Shown: piece after piece, positions 18,254-26,731 of the stretch | How positions within the stretch are numbered: the first letter of the stretch is position 1 | Layout of the letters: every line of letters begins with the position of its first letter | Assembly (NCBI RefSeq): GCF_016900655.1 | Contig: NZ_JACJKH010000020.1 | Coordinates: 1-64,000 of the forward strand | Direction of reading: 5' to 3' | Source: Drancourtella massiliensis | GTDB lineage: Bacteria > Bacillota > Clostridia > Lachnospirales > Lachnospiraceae | Length of the DNA: 64,000 nt | Notes under the pieces: model-generated | Database searches by the model: none | Told to the model about the DNA's origin: nothing | The model's input: only the letters and a program-made list of their open reading frames with translations | Program-made: the position numbers and the translations under genes

Positions 18254-18783
18254 ACACCACTCTCCTGTTCTCCCCGGATGGAAGCAAATGCTTCCTGGGG
18301 CGTCTGAAATCCCTGCGCCTGTACTGTCTCCTCATAAATCAGAATCCGAAATGTCTCTTCAGTCTTTCCGGTTGTTACGCTGGTAAAGAGCGGTTCTGTC
18401 TTTTTCTTTCCTTCCAGAACTGTCCGGTAGTAATAATAGCCGTCCGCCTGTTTTTCCGTCCAGTGTTTCGTGTCAAACGCAATGGACAGCGGGATCTCCG
18501 ACTGATCTTTCTCTACAAAAACCCGGACGTAACATGGCGTGTCGGTCTGATTTCTGACAGAAACGGTTTTGTTGTAAGTTGTATCCGGGGTGACCGTATC
18601 CGGCGGATCGAATTTCTCTTCAATCGTAGATGTATTATCACCGACCTGAAGTACATTGTTCTTTTCATTGCGGTCCGCGAAATAAGCTGACACTTCCGGC
18701 ATATGAATCAACTGTACCACTATTCCGGTCAGCACCAAAACCGCCAGAGCCCGGTCACAGGGAGTTCGTTTTCTTTTTCTCAT
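18250..18783 (-). CDS. SipW-dependent fibre subunit (TasA/BsaA-like), second copy
   Basis: A 177-residue exported protein. The signal sequence ends in SAYFADRNEKNNVLQVGD, the pattern of SipW-cognate signal peptides (AYF-(T/A)-D...N-x-L-x-V-G). The mature part is beta-rich (TVSVRNQTDTPCYVRVFVEK, YYYYRTVLEGKKKTEPLFTS), as in TasA and camelysin. It sits between the first subunit and the large adhesin. A minor pilin or cap role is possible, because it lacks the ITNTG-type block of its neighbour. Confidence 0.75.
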   Translation of the reverse strand: MRKRKRTPCDRALAVLVLTGIVVQLIHMPEVSAYFADRNEKNNVLQVGDNTSTIEEKFDPPDTVTPDTTYNKTVSVRNQTDTPCYVRVFVEKDQSEIPLSIAFDTKHWTEKQADGYYYYRTVLEGKKKTEPLFTSVTTGKTEETFRILIYEETVQAQGFQTPQEAFASIRGEQESGV

Positions 18784-18801
18784 TGTAATCTCCCCTTCTG
18801 T

Positions 18802-19455
18802 TTACTGGTTCTGTTTCATGTAAATCTGGAATACGTCTGAAGGTACTTTGGACTCTCCAATGTGTTCCGTCTGAATTGCGTAGCTTTTCACCGGAATATT
18901 CAGTGTTTCTTCGTCAATCTGCCCCTCAATGGCATTGACCAGAGTAACACTGTCAAAAAGTGGAGTCGTCGTCTCTCCTTTCTTCAGAACCGTACACTGG
19001 GTTTTTGTTCCATAGGCGTAAACATAGCTTCTTGCCGTCACCTTCCCCGATGTGGTAATATCGGAGCTCCGGACTTGTACCCATCCGTCATTTACTTTAT
19101 AAGTAAAGAGCTCTGTATCTGCTGTCGGCAGCTTTTTCCCGTCTGGACCTACCGTAATAATCTTTTTCACCGGAACCTGAATTTCCAGAAATGCGTACGC
19201 ATCATTCGCTCCGGTATTGGTGATCCTCGGATCCTTTTTGATCGTCTGGTTCGGTGTAATATCTGTTTTTTCGTCCGATGGAACATCTTCCCACTCCGGC
19301 TCCTCCAGATCTGTTTTTACACTTCCTACAGTCAATGTATTGGTTTTCTCCTGAGTATCCGTAAAATACGCGGAAATCCCGCCAATCGCAGCAGTTGCTG
19401 CAGCCACTGCCAATGCAATGACCGTGATGTGTTTCCATATTCTTTTTTTTCTCAT
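18802..19455 (-). CDS. SipW-dependent fibre subunit (TasA/BsaA-like), first copy
   Basis: A 217-residue exported protein led by a hydrophobic signal sequence ending AIGGISAYFTDTQEKTNTLT followed by VGSV, a textbook SipW-cognate signal. After cleavage the mature protein of about 185 residues would carry the TasA-family beta sandwich (KDPRITNTGANDAYAFLEIQ; then TTPLFDSVTLVNAIEG). TasA forms Bacillus biofilm fibres, and the related BsaA of Clostridium perfringens forms pilus-like fibres. Being first in the operon, it is the likely main subunit. Confidence 0.85.
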   Translation of the reverse strand: MRKKRIWKHITVIALAVAAATAAIGGISAYFTDTQEKTNTLTVGSVKTDLEEPEWEDVPSDEKTDITPNQTIKKDPRITNTGANDAYAFLEIQVPVKKIITVGPDGKKLPTADTELFTYKVNDGWVQVRSSDITTSGKVTARSYVYAYGTKTQCTVLKKGETTTPLFDSVTLVNAIEGQIDEETLNIPVKSYAIQTEHIGESKVPSDVFQIYMKQNQ

Positions 19456-19532
19456 AGTATTTCCTCCATGTCATATCTACTGGCTGCACAAAATATGATC
19501 AGACAATCAACGGCCTCACCCCCTCTGAACAT
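19452..19532 (-). CDS. possible 26-codon leader peptide overlapping the fibre-subunit start
   Basis: An ATG at 19532 opens a 26-codon frame that ends in TGA overlapping the ATG of the first fibre subunit (ATGA). Its ribosome site is weak (A/G-rich only). It may be chance, or it may couple translation of the operon to a leader. Confidence 0.25.
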   Translation of the reverse strand: MFRGGEAVDCLIIFCAASRYDMEEIL

Positions 19533-19606
19533 GAAGTTTTCTTTTCTTCGGGATTCCGAAACAGAATTCGTCTCGGTCTCAAATAGATAAATATAGAAAA
19601 ATAGAT

Positions 19607-19670
19607 CAGGGCAATGATCTGCCCCTGTTAGAAATGTCTAAAGTATAGCATGCCCTCCGCAAAAAAGCAA
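19607..19670 (-). promoter_or_regulatory. SipW-operon promoter and early leader hairpin
   Basis: On the minus strand TTGCTT (19665-19670), 17 bp, TATACT (19642-19647). Within the first 30 or so transcribed bases CAGGGGCA pairs with TGCCCTG (19607-19627), and ATCTATTTTTCTAT follows, so the hairpin could work as an attenuator. About 150 bases of leader then precede the first gene. Confidence 0.45.
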
Positions 19671-19675
19671 GAAAA

Positions 19676-19698
19676 AAGACTGCCTATTTTGCAGTCTT
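19676..19698 (-). terminator. terminator of the DUF4250 transcript
   Basis: AAGACTGC/GCAGTCTT stem with a seven-base loop, followed on the minus strand by TTTTTTCTTGCTTTTTT. It lies 13 bases after the DUF4250 stop and just before the SipW-operon promoter. Confidence 0.85.
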
Positions 19699-19710
19699 CC
19701 TTTTGCTTTC

Positions 19711-19893
19711 TTATACAAATTGATTCCGCTTCGGATCGTACTCATAGTCGATTCCGGAAAGCGTGCTGCAAATCCAGTCTTTTCCAACTTGAAGATCTTC
19801 GCACAGCGCATCCAGAGTCGGATAAAAATCCCGCAGTTTCATATTTATGGTTCCAAGAAGCATCACTGGATCTTTTGGCAGGTCTGCCATCAT
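19711..19893 (-). CDS. DUF4250 domain-containing protein
   Basis: A 60-residue protein (MMADLPKDPVMLLGTINMKL, then RDFYPTLDALCEDL and LSGIDYEYDPKRNQFV) matching the small DUF4250 family of Clostridia, which has no known function. GGATGTGAGAG precedes the start, 17 bases after the formyl-THF cyclo-ligase stop, so it is the last gene of that operon and ends just before a strong terminator. Confidence 0.8.
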   Translation of the reverse strand: MMADLPKDPVMLLGTINMKLRDFYPTLDALCEDLQVGKDWICSTLSGIDYEYDPKRNQFV

Positions 19894-19909
19894 CTCTCAC
19901 ATCCTTTTC

Positions 19910-20467
19910 TTATTCGTAACAATGCTGATCGGTAACTATGATCCGTGGCCGGATATCATACGGTCCGGCGGGTATCTGTTCCACAATCTGCTCTTCAAAG
20001 CAGACTGCCGCAGTCTCAAGGCCCGGATGGTTTGCCAGATACCGGTCGTAAAACCCGCCTCCATAACCGATCCGGTTTCTGTTCCTGTCAAAAGCCGCTC
20101 CCGGAAGAATTACAAGCGTCTGCTCCTGTGGGTCTTCTTCAAAGGCAGGGCACTCCGATCCCGGTTCCTCGATTCCAAAACATCCCTGTTCAAAATCTTC
20201 CCATGTCCGGACCAGAAAAAACTCCATTGTCTTTCCTTCCACACGGGGACAATAGACTCTCTTTCCCGTCTTCCAGGCCTGTTCCATCAAAAGAGTAGTC
20301 TCTGCTTCAGACCGGAAATGGCGGTAAATTAAAATAGAGGACGCCCCTGCAAAACAGGGCATCCCGCAAAGCCTTTTTGCAATCCGGATACTTTTTTCTC
20401 TTCGCTGTTCTTCCGGTATCCTGTCTCTCCTATCAAGAACCTTTTTTCTGATTTCTTTTTTTTCCAT
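19910..20467 (-). CDS. 5-formyltetrahydrofolate cyclo-ligase
   Basis: Converts 5-formyl-THF to 5,10-methenyl-THF with ATP, recovering folate in the cytoplasm. About 185 residues from the Met of MEKKEIRKKVLDRRD. Family motifs are RIPEEQRREKSIRIAKRL near the N terminus, IYRHFRSEAET in the middle and the nucleotide-binding VILPGAAFDRNRNRIGYGGG followed by FYDRYL. An upstream in-frame ATG at 20488 lies inside the DUF896 gene; I prefer the inner one. It overlaps DUF896 by 35 bases. Confidence 0.9.
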   Translation of the reverse strand: MEKKEIRKKVLDRRDRIPEEQRREKSIRIAKRLCGMPCFAGASSILIYRHFRSEAETTLLMEQAWKTGKRVYCPRVEGKTMEFFLVRTWEDFEQGCFGIEEPGSECPAFEEDPQEQTLVILPGAAFDRNRNRIGYGGGFYDRYLANHPGLETAAVCFEEQIVEQIPAGPYDIRPRIIVTDQHCYE

Positions 20468-20666
20468 ATTTTTCACCAAGATTAACAATCGTACCGTCTT
20501 TTTCTTTGATTGAAATATTGTTCAGCTGTCCTCTGAGATTTTCACGAAATGATTCGATGTATTCCTGACGCAGAATTTTCTGCTCTTTCTTCTCCTCCTC
20601 AGTCAGCCCCTCTGCTTTTGACTTATGGTATAGCTCATTGATTCTTCTGATTTTTTCTTCTTTCAT
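20433..20666 (-). CDS. DUF896 (YnzC-like) protein
   Basis: A 77-residue, highly charged helical protein: KIRRINELYHKSKAEGLTEE and EQKILRQEYIESFRENLRGQ are the DUF896/YnzC signature, a helix hairpin seen in the SOS-associated YneB operon of Bacillus. Function unknown. It is followed without a gap by the formyl-THF cyclo-ligase gene. Confidence 0.88.
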   Translation of the reverse strand: MKEEKIRRINELYHKSKAEGLTEEEKKEQKILRQEYIESFRENLRGQLNNISIKEKDGTIVNLGEKYGKKRNQKKGS

Positions 20667-20684
20667 CTTTTTGTACCTTTCCCG

Positions 20685-21068
20685 TCAACTGGAGTAATTT
20701 TCCAGAAATCCGTACAGTTTTTCCACTGTCCGGATTTCCTTTCCCTCCTGAATTTCCTGCCTGATATCTTCAGGCAGATCTTCTACAACAATATTGGTAT
20801 ATTCATAAATCGTTTCTTTATCTGATCTATATACGGCGACAAATCCGTTCAGATCCATAAGGTAAAAAACTTCCCCTTTACTGACATCACCTTCCGCCGC
20901 CACGGCGTCCTCCTCTTCTTCTTTTACAGATTTCATGATTTCCTGTTTCAGTCTTGCTTCCTCTTCTGCCTGTCTTTTTGAATACTGAAAGCTGAACTGA
21001 TAGGCCGCGCCGATCAGCGCAACGCAGCCGAGAAAAAGGACGAAAAGTCCGATACTGTATTTTTTCAT
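20685..21068 (-). CDS. membrane-anchored protein with BofC C-terminal-like domain
   Basis: A 127-residue protein with one N-terminal membrane helix (IGLFVLFLGCVALIGAAYQF), a charged coiled linker, and an extracytoplasmic domain (FYLMDLNGFVAVYRSDKETI, IRTVEKLYGFLENYSS). The domain resembles the C-terminal part of BofC, the forespore protein that restrains SpoIVB signalling in Bacillus sporulation. This assignment is from pattern memory and is moderate. Confidence 0.55.
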   Translation of the reverse strand: MKKYSIGLFVLFLGCVALIGAAYQFSFQYSKRQAEEEARLKQEIMKSVKEEEEDAVAAEGDVSKGEVFYLMDLNGFVAVYRSDKETIYEYTNIVVEDLPEDIRQEIQEGKEIRTVEKLYGFLENYSS

Positions 21069-21115
21069 AGAAGCACACTCCTTTTTTTATACAGTATCTG
21101 CCTTCTCGCTGAAAT

Positions 21116-21928
21116 TTATACAAGTTTTCCCAGAAGACGTTCAAACGGAAGTCCTGCGCGTTCTTCGCCCGCTTCCACTGCTTTCGCCCTTAAGCAGTCC
21201 GCAACAAATGCATGGGCCTTCCGCGCAGAAGCCTCAAGCGAAACGCCGCCAAGGAGAGTTCCGCATAGTACCGCGTCAAACAGATCCCCGGTACCATGAG
21301 AATGATACGGAATCTCCGGCTCTTTGCAGATTTTCATGTTATTTCCTTCCAGAACCGCCATGCCGATCTCATCTTCTCTTGCTTTTGTTCCGGTAATGAC
21401 ACCGTCTTTCATGCCCATTTTCCGAAGTTTCTCCACAACTTTTCCCAGTCCTTCTTCCGACTGACATTCGGAATAGGGAATTCCGCTCAAAAAGGCCGCT
21501 TCCGTCAGATTCGGAAGCAGAAGATCCGCTTTCCCAAGAAGGGGAAGCAGGGCTTCCTTATATGTTTCATCAAAATTAGAATAATATTTTCCGTGATCCC
21601 CCATAATCGGATCCAGAATCACCAACGGCCTGCAATCCATCTCCAGAAGTCCGGAAACGGTCTGTGCCATTTCCGTATTTCCCAGATACCCGACAAAAAT
21701 ACAGTCAAACCGGATCTGTTCTCTCTGAAAATGTTTAAGGCTTTCTTCCAGATACGTCCCCGGTACCGGAAGCATTTCCGGCCTGCCGAATCCTCCGGTA
21801 TGGGTTGACAGCAGCATGGTCGGAAGCGGACATACCTCCATTCCCATAACACTTAAAACCGGAATCATATTCATCATGGCCGCTTTCCCGACCGAGCACA
21901 GATCATGGATCAATAACACTCGTTTCAT
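21116..21928 (-). CDS. pdxY: pyridoxal/pyridoxamine kinase
   Basis: A ribokinase-fold vitamin B6 kinase of about 270 residues that phosphorylates pyridoxal or pyridoxamine for PLP salvage. Signatures: LLIHDLCSVGKAAMMNMIPV, STHTGGFG near the substrate site, LVILDPIMGDHGKYY, LLLPNLTEAAFLSG and the anion-hole region YHSHGTGDLFDAVLCG, with Asp as base. I chose the ATG at 21928, which has AGAGG eight bases upstream; a GTG at 21937 is an alternative. It closely follows the flippase gene. Confidence 0.9.
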   Translation of the reverse strand: MKRVLLIHDLCSVGKAAMMNMIPVLSVMGMEVCPLPTMLLSTHTGGFGRPEMLPVPGTYLEESLKHFQREQIRFDCIFVGYLGNTEMAQTVSGLLEMDCRPLVILDPIMGDHGKYYSNFDETYKEALLPLLGKADLLLPNLTEAAFLSGIPYSECQSEEGLGKVVEKLRKMGMKDGVITGTKAREDEIGMAVLEGNNMKICKEPEIPYHSHGTGDLFDAVLCGTLLGGVSLEASARKAHAFVADCLRAKAVEAGEERAGLPFERLLGKLV

Positions 21929-21939
21929 CTCGTGCACCT

Positions 21940-23589
21940 CTATTTTAACAAATGTGCTTTCTGCAGAACTGCCGCAATTTTCGCGCCCTTCGGAAGTGCA
22001 AGAATCTCCGCTTCTGTCAGTCCGCCGATTGCAAGGAGGCTGACCGCATAGATGCAGACTCCAGCCACAATCGAAATGACCGTTGCAACAGCATCACTGA
22101 TCACAAGAGCCAGTACAAACTGAAGTACGAAAACAACGACCCCCATAATGACAGCAGCTACTGCCGGGTATACAAAGGTCCGTTTCTTTTCCTGTACGTA
22201 TCCGACCGCTTCCCGAAGATCATGTGAATTTAAGATGCACATGGCAAGACCAAAGATCACCTTACTTGCAACAACTGCATAAATGCTCCAGTGGAAAAAT
22301 ACAAGCATGATAAACAGGGAAACAACATGAATCACAAGGGAAGTCGCCGCATTTTTCACCGGTGACATCATCTTGTTGACTCCCTGCAGCACTGCATTGG
22401 TCAGAGTAGATGCCGCATAGAAAATGATCGAAATTGCACCGATCCGGAACAGATTTGCTGCCACTGTATTATCAATAGATCCCCAGATCAGATCCAGCAT
22501 CGGCTTTGGTATTACGATAAACGCAACTGCACTTGGCACTGCAATCAGCATGGTTACGCGCATTGCCATCTCAATCTTCTGATGCACCTGCTCCCGGTTT
22601 CCGTTCTCGTATGCACGTACAAGCGGCGGTACAATCGATGAACCGAGCGCATTAGCCATGAAAAGCGGCACGTTAAACAGCGTATAGTACTGTCCCAGAC
22701 TTCCAAGCAGATCCGCGCAATGCTCCTCTGAAAATCCCTGTGCGGACATAATGCTGCTGAACATGGCGCTGTCAATCACATTCTGAATATTGTATACGGT
22801 AGAGCTTAAAATAACCGGTGCGATCGTAAGAATCAGCACTTTGAAAATAAATCCGAAGCTCTCCAACTCCACGGTTTTGTCCCGTCTGATTTTATTCCGC
22901 AGTTTTCCGCGATACGCATAGAAAATCAGCACAAGGAAAATCAGTGCGATCAATCCTCCGGCAATAACGCCAAGTGTAGCACCTGCAGCTGAAAAAGCCG
23001 GCCCGTAAAGATCATCTCTTTGCTCAGAGCCTACGGTTTTCCCGTACTGAAGCAGAATATATGCCCCGATGATACTGACAATCGCATGGACAACCTGCTC
23101 CAGAATCTGTGATACCGCTGTCGGCACCATGGATCCGCGCCCCTGGAAAAATCCTCTTAAAACTCCCATCACGGAGACAATGACAAGTCCAGGTGCCAGA
23201 ACCCGGAGCGCGTAGGCACTCATGCTCATCTTCATAACCCCGCCTGCAAGAACATCTGCTCCAAAGAAAATAATCAGACTGACAACTCCACTTACCACTA
23301 ATGTCAACAATAATGCCGATTTAAAAATCCGGAACGCATTTTTTTCCTGATTTTTGGAAAGCCTTGCGGAAACAAGTTTGGAAACCGCAAGCGGCATACT
23401 GTAGGATGTAAGAATCAGTGCAATACTGTAAATCTGATAAGCAACCTCGTAGAATCCCTGACCGGTCGTCCCCATAATATTGAGCAGTGGAATCCGGTAG
23501 ATCATCCCTATGATTCTGGAAATCATTCCAGCCGCCGCAAGGATTCCGCCTTGTACCAGAAATTCATTTCCGTTCTTCTTTTTACCCAT
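21940..23589 (-). CDS. MurJ/SpoVB-family lipid flippase-like protein
   Basis: A 549-residue membrane protein with about 14 helices, from the MVF/polysaccharide-exporter group (SpoVB, MurJ, YtgP). It opens FLVQGGILAAAGMISRIIGM then IYRIPLLNIMGTTGQGFYEV, and has the C-terminal domain common in this group. Members flip lipid-linked peptidoglycan or polysaccharide precursors; which one is not visible from sequence. It lies between ybeY and pdxY on one transcript. Confidence 0.88.
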   Translation of the reverse strand: MGKKKNGNEFLVQGGILAAAGMISRIIGMIYRIPLLNIMGTTGQGFYEVAYQIYSIALILTSYSMPLAVSKLVSARLSKNQEKNAFRIFKSALLLTLVVSGVVSLIIFFGADVLAGGVMKMSMSAYALRVLAPGLVIVSVMGVLRGFFQGRGSMVPTAVSQILEQVVHAIVSIIGAYILLQYGKTVGSEQRDDLYGPAFSAAGATLGVIAGGLIALIFLVLIFYAYRGKLRNKIRRDKTVELESFGFIFKVLILTIAPVILSSTVYNIQNVIDSAMFSSIMSAQGFSEEHCADLLGSLGQYYTLFNVPLFMANALGSSIVPPLVRAYENGNREQVHQKIEMAMRVTMLIAVPSAVAFIVIPKPMLDLIWGSIDNTVAANLFRIGAISIIFYAASTLTNAVLQGVNKMMSPVKNAATSLVIHVVSLFIMLVFFHWSIYAVVASKVIFGLAMCILNSHDLREAVGYVQEKKRTFVYPAVAAVIMGVVVFVLQFVLALVISDAVATVISIVAGVCIYAVSLLAIGGLTEAEILALPKGAKIAAVLQKAHLLK

Positions 23590-23600
23590 AAAACACCCCG

Positions 23601-24122
23601 CTATTTCGTTTCGTCTTTTGCAGTTCCTGATCTGGAGATGCCGAGGCGCTCCAGAATTTCATTTTGCTTCTTTTCCATAATAACCCTCTCCTGCTCTTCC
23701 ATATGGTCATATCCGAGCAGGTGAAGCATGCTGTGCGCAATCAAAAAGGCGTACTCCCTCAAAGGAGAATGTCCGTATTCCTCTGCCTGTGAGAGTACTT
23801 TTTCCTTTGAAATCACAATATCTCCAAGAAGTGCTTCCCCGGTTTCCGGATGAAAGCAGTCCGGGCGCTCTTCCAGAAAATCGAATTCTCCCGCTGTTTC
23901 ATAATCAATCATCGGGAAAGACAGTACGTCTGTCGGTCGGTCAATTCCTCTCTGTTCCCGGTTCATTTCCCGGATTGATTCATTATCGGTGAGCAGGATT
24001 TCTACTTCCGCTTCATATGGGAACCCCTCATAATCAAGAGTTTCCTCCACCACCTGCTCTGCTGTTTTCCGGCAGTCCACCGGAAGTCTGATTTCTGATT
24101 CTTCTTCTAAATATATCGTCAT
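23601..24122 (-). CDS. ybeY: endoribonuclease YbeY (16S rRNA maturation)
   Basis: A zinc metallo-endoribonuclease that matures the 16S rRNA 3' end and takes part in ribosome quality control. The zinc motif H-x3-H-x5-H is AHSMLHLLGYDH. Also typical are RGIDRPTDVLSFPM and EALLGDIVISKE. The 173 residues are of usual length. It directly follows phoH, the classical phoH-ybeY order. Confidence 0.95.
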   Translation of the reverse strand: MTIYLEEESEIRLPVDCRKTAEQVVEETLDYEGFPYEAEVEILLTDNESIREMNREQRGIDRPTDVLSFPMIDYETAGEFDFLEERPDCFHPETGEALLGDIVISKEKVLSQAEEYGHSPLREYAFLIAHSMLHLLGYDHMEEQERVIMEKKQNEILERLGISRSGTAKDETK

Positions 24123-24123
24123 A

Positions 24124-25113
24124 TCAACCTCTGTGTCTTATACTTTTTCTTCTGTTTCCACGCTTTCCGCTCTCTTCTTTTTTCTCGTAATTCTCATATG
24201 CCTTTACAATTTTCTGAACAAGCGGATGTCTTACAACATCCCTGCTGGTCAGGCGGCAGACGCTGATCCCTTCCAGTCCGTTTACAACTTTGACTGCCAC
24301 ATCAAGGCCGGAAGTCTGTCCGGACGGCAGATCCTTTTGTGTCTCGTCACCGGTAATAACAACCTTTGATCCGAACCCGATCCGTGTCAGGAACATTTTC
24401 ATCTGGGCCGGCGTTGTATTCTGCGCCTCATCCAGAATGATAAACGCATTGTCAAGTGTACGTCCTCTCATATAGGCAAGCGGAGCCACTTCAATGAGTC
24501 CTTTCTCTGAATTCTTTACAAAGCTCTCTGCCCCCATGATCTGATAAAGCGCATCATAGAGCGGCCGCAGGTACGGATCGATTTTGCTCTGCAGATCTCC
24601 CGGAAGAAATCCAAGTTTCTCTCCCGCCTCGATTGCCGGACGGGTCAGAATGATCCTTCCCACTTCATTATTTTTGAATGCTGAGATTGCCATTGCCATT
24701 GCGAGGTAGGTCTTCCCCGTACCGGCCGGTCCAAGTCCAAAGACAATCATATCCTTTTTTATTGCATCCACGTAGTTTTTCTGCCCCAGAGTCTTCGCCT
24801 TGACAGGCTTCCCCTGAACTGTATATGCGACAACCTCTTTATCTATTTCCAGAACATCGCCCTTTTCATCATCTTCCATAGCCAATGAAATGAGATAGTC
24901 TACATTTTGTTCTGTGATCACATTTCCCCGCCGGGACAGCTCCAGCAGCTTTTCCAGAATCTCTTCTGCTTTTCTGGTCCTTCCCTCTTCACCCATGATT
25001 TTGATCTCGCCGTTTCTCTCGATCAAAGTCACATGGAACGTGCGTTCAATTTTCTTTGCGTAGGCATCCAGCTGACCGAACACATTTGCCTCATGCTCAG
25101 CTGGTATCTGCAT
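24124..25113 (-). CDS. phoH: PhoH family ATPase
   Basis: A cytoplasmic P-loop ATPase of about 329 residues. Walker A is GLGPAGTGKTYLAMAMA and Walker B is AFIILDEAQNTTPAQMKMFL with RIGFGSKVVITGDETQKDLP following; the N terminus has a KH-like region. PhoH is a predicted RNA helicase or ribonuclease partner acting with YbeY. I chose the ATG at 25113 behind GGAGAG over the one at 25134; even so it overlaps the yqfD end by 17 bases. Confidence 0.93.
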   Translation of the reverse strand: MQIPAEHEANVFGQLDAYAKKIERTFHVTLIERNGEIKIMGEEGRTRKAEEILEKLLELSRRGNVITEQNVDYLISLAMEDDEKGDVLEIDKEVVAYTVQGKPVKAKTLGQKNYVDAIKKDMIVFGLGPAGTGKTYLAMAMAISAFKNNEVGRIILTRPAIEAGEKLGFLPGDLQSKIDPYLRPLYDALYQIMGAESFVKNSEKGLIEVAPLAYMRGRTLDNAFIILDEAQNTTPAQMKMFLTRIGFGSKVVITGDETQKDLPSGQTSGLDVAVKVVNGLEGISVCRLTSRDVVRHPLVQKIVKAYENYEKKEESGKRGNRRKSIRHRG

Positions 25114-26332
25114 TGTTCTCTCCAAGATTCCCATGTTCTGTCTTTCTTTCCTTTCCGCATGATTCCAGAAGAATCAGTGTTCCTTTTGCTTTTGCACTTT
25201 GCGTGTCCTTGTATATTTTAACATCATTCTCCAGAATTTGAACCCCTTTTTTTCTTAAATCCTTGCAGAAGCGTTCAAATTCTCTGCTTAGAATCTCCTG
25301 ACATTCCTTTTTTGTATAGGTTTTCTTCACTTCCCGATACTGTTTCTCCTCCCGGACGCCAAATGAAAACGGGAGAGGAAAGCTTTTTGAAAACTGAGGG
25401 AGGACCTCAAACGAAAAGATTTCTTTTTTCTCCCCTGCTTCAACTTTCTGTCCCAGAACGTATTCTTTATTCGAGAAACGTAAGAACACCTGACGTTTCT
25501 TCCGTTTTTCATATCTCTTTACCGTATAGGATAAATCCAGCGTATCTTCATATGCTTCTTTTGTCTCCATCCGGATATCCGCATCCGCATTCTGGTACTG
25601 ATATCCTACGACTTCCTGACTGTCATTTTTGATCTCCACACGTCCCGACACAAGAATATCTCCGGTTTTTACTTCATCTCCGGCATGAACCTTCGGAACA
25701 CCGGACCTGGTGACAATCTCTTTGATCACGCCGTCCTTTTCAGCGATGAGATCGGTTCCTTCCTCTGTCATTTCCTCTTCCTCAATCTCTCTGGAATCAC
25801 TGTTTTCCTTAACGTCAATCTGGATTTTACTGCCCTTCAGAGATGCCGACACCCAGATGACATCATCGTACTCTTTCCGGATCATCCGTGCAATCCCGGC
25901 ACAGTCCACAGAAGAAGCCGGCATTCCGCAGTGCACATCCTGTTTTCTTAAAAAAGCCAGAATGGTCTCATCCGTCCGGACATGATTTCCGCTGATCTCA
26001 ATATTCCATATAAAAAGGGAAAGGATATATACGAGCAGAACGCAGCCCGCTGCTCCGGCAAAAAAAATCTTCCTTTTGCGGTGCCGGAAAAGGAAAAAAG
26101 GAAGTCCGATTTTCTCTATGATTCGTAAATTCGTGCCGGTTTTTCTGAGAATCGGTTTTAGTTTCTTCATGCCGGCTATCGTAATATTCATGTCATAAAA
26201 ATTGCGGCCCGGCAACAGTCCCCAGACCGGAATCTTCTTGTATTTGCACAGATTCAGAAATCGTTCAGGAGAATATCCGGTGATCCGTATCCGGACATAC
26301 CCTTTCACATACCGCAGGATCCGTGTCAGCAA
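25097..26332 (-). CDS. yqfD: sporulation protein YqfD
   Basis: A 411-residue, single-pass membrane protein. The start (YVKGYVRIRITGYSPERFLN, LLPGRNFYDMNITIAGMKKL), the membrane helix (IFFAGAAGCVLLVYILSLFI) and the extracytoplasmic region (EISGNHVRTDETILAFLRKQ, EIVTRSGVPKVHAGDEVKTG) fit YqfD (YabP partner), made in the mother cell during sporulation. It overlaps yqfC by seven bases and leads into phoH, the conserved yqfC-yqfD-phoH-ybeY cluster. Confidence 0.93.
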   Translation of the reverse strand: MLTRILRYVKGYVRIRITGYSPERFLNLCKYKKIPVWGLLPGRNFYDMNITIAGMKKLKPILRKTGTNLRIIEKIGLPFFLFRHRKRKIFFAGAAGCVLLVYILSLFIWNIEISGNHVRTDETILAFLRKQDVHCGMPASSVDCAGIARMIRKEYDDVIWVSASLKGSKIQIDVKENSDSREIEEEEMTEEGTDLIAEKDGVIKEIVTRSGVPKVHAGDEVKTGDILVSGRVEIKNDSQEVVGYQYQNADADIRMETKEAYEDTLDLSYTVKRYEKRKKRQVFLRFSNKEYVLGQKVEAGEKKEIFSFEVLPQFSKSFPLPFSFGVREEKQYREVKKTYTKKECQEILSREFERFCKDLRKKGVQILENDVKIYKDTQSAKAKGTLILLESCGKERKTEHGNLGENNADTS

Positions 26333-26670
26333 TGTGCATCCTCCTTCTTTTCAAACTCTACTTTCCAGATCTTCCCGGTAATTTTCATTTCATCGTTCAT
26401 ATAGTATTCTATGCACATTCTTTTTCCGATAATCCGGATCGTTCCGGATTTTGTTTTCACACGGATCAGTTCCTCCGTATATTCCAGAATCCCTCTATAA
26501 TTTTCTATACAGATTTCACACTGTCCGGTCAGATGGATCAGCGGAAGCCCCATGATCACGTCTTTTGGTGCATCTGCAGTCTCCGCGATCTTTTTGCGGA
26601 TCACGTCCCCTCGTGTCTCTTCCTGCCTGGTCTGGTCTCTTCGTCTGCTTCCCATCATGCTGCCGCACAC
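26326..26670 (-). CDS. yqfC: sporulation protein YqfC
   Basis: A 114-residue YabP/YqfC family protein: VIMGLPLIHLTGQCEICIEN, ILEYTEELIRVKTKSGTIRI. In Bacillus its gene is transcribed in the mother cell by SigE. I could not find a convincing SigE promoter in the 60 bases upstream. The real start may be the Met at position 5 or 6 of the open frame. Confidence 0.88.
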   Translation of the reverse strand: MCGSMMGSRRRDQTRQEETRGDVIRKKIAETADAPKDVIMGLPLIHLTGQCEICIENYRGILEYTEELIRVKTKSGTIRIIGKRMCIEYYMNDEMKITGKIWKVEFEKKEDAHC

Positions 26671-26731
26671 CTTGCTTTTCTAGCAATATATGCGGCAGTC
26701 TCCAATCCTATACACCATCTGTTTCCAAAAG

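Noticed and set aside
26670-26731. SigE promoter upstream of yqfC
   Set aside because: Expected from Bacillus, but no -35/-10 pair with acceptable spacing could be read.
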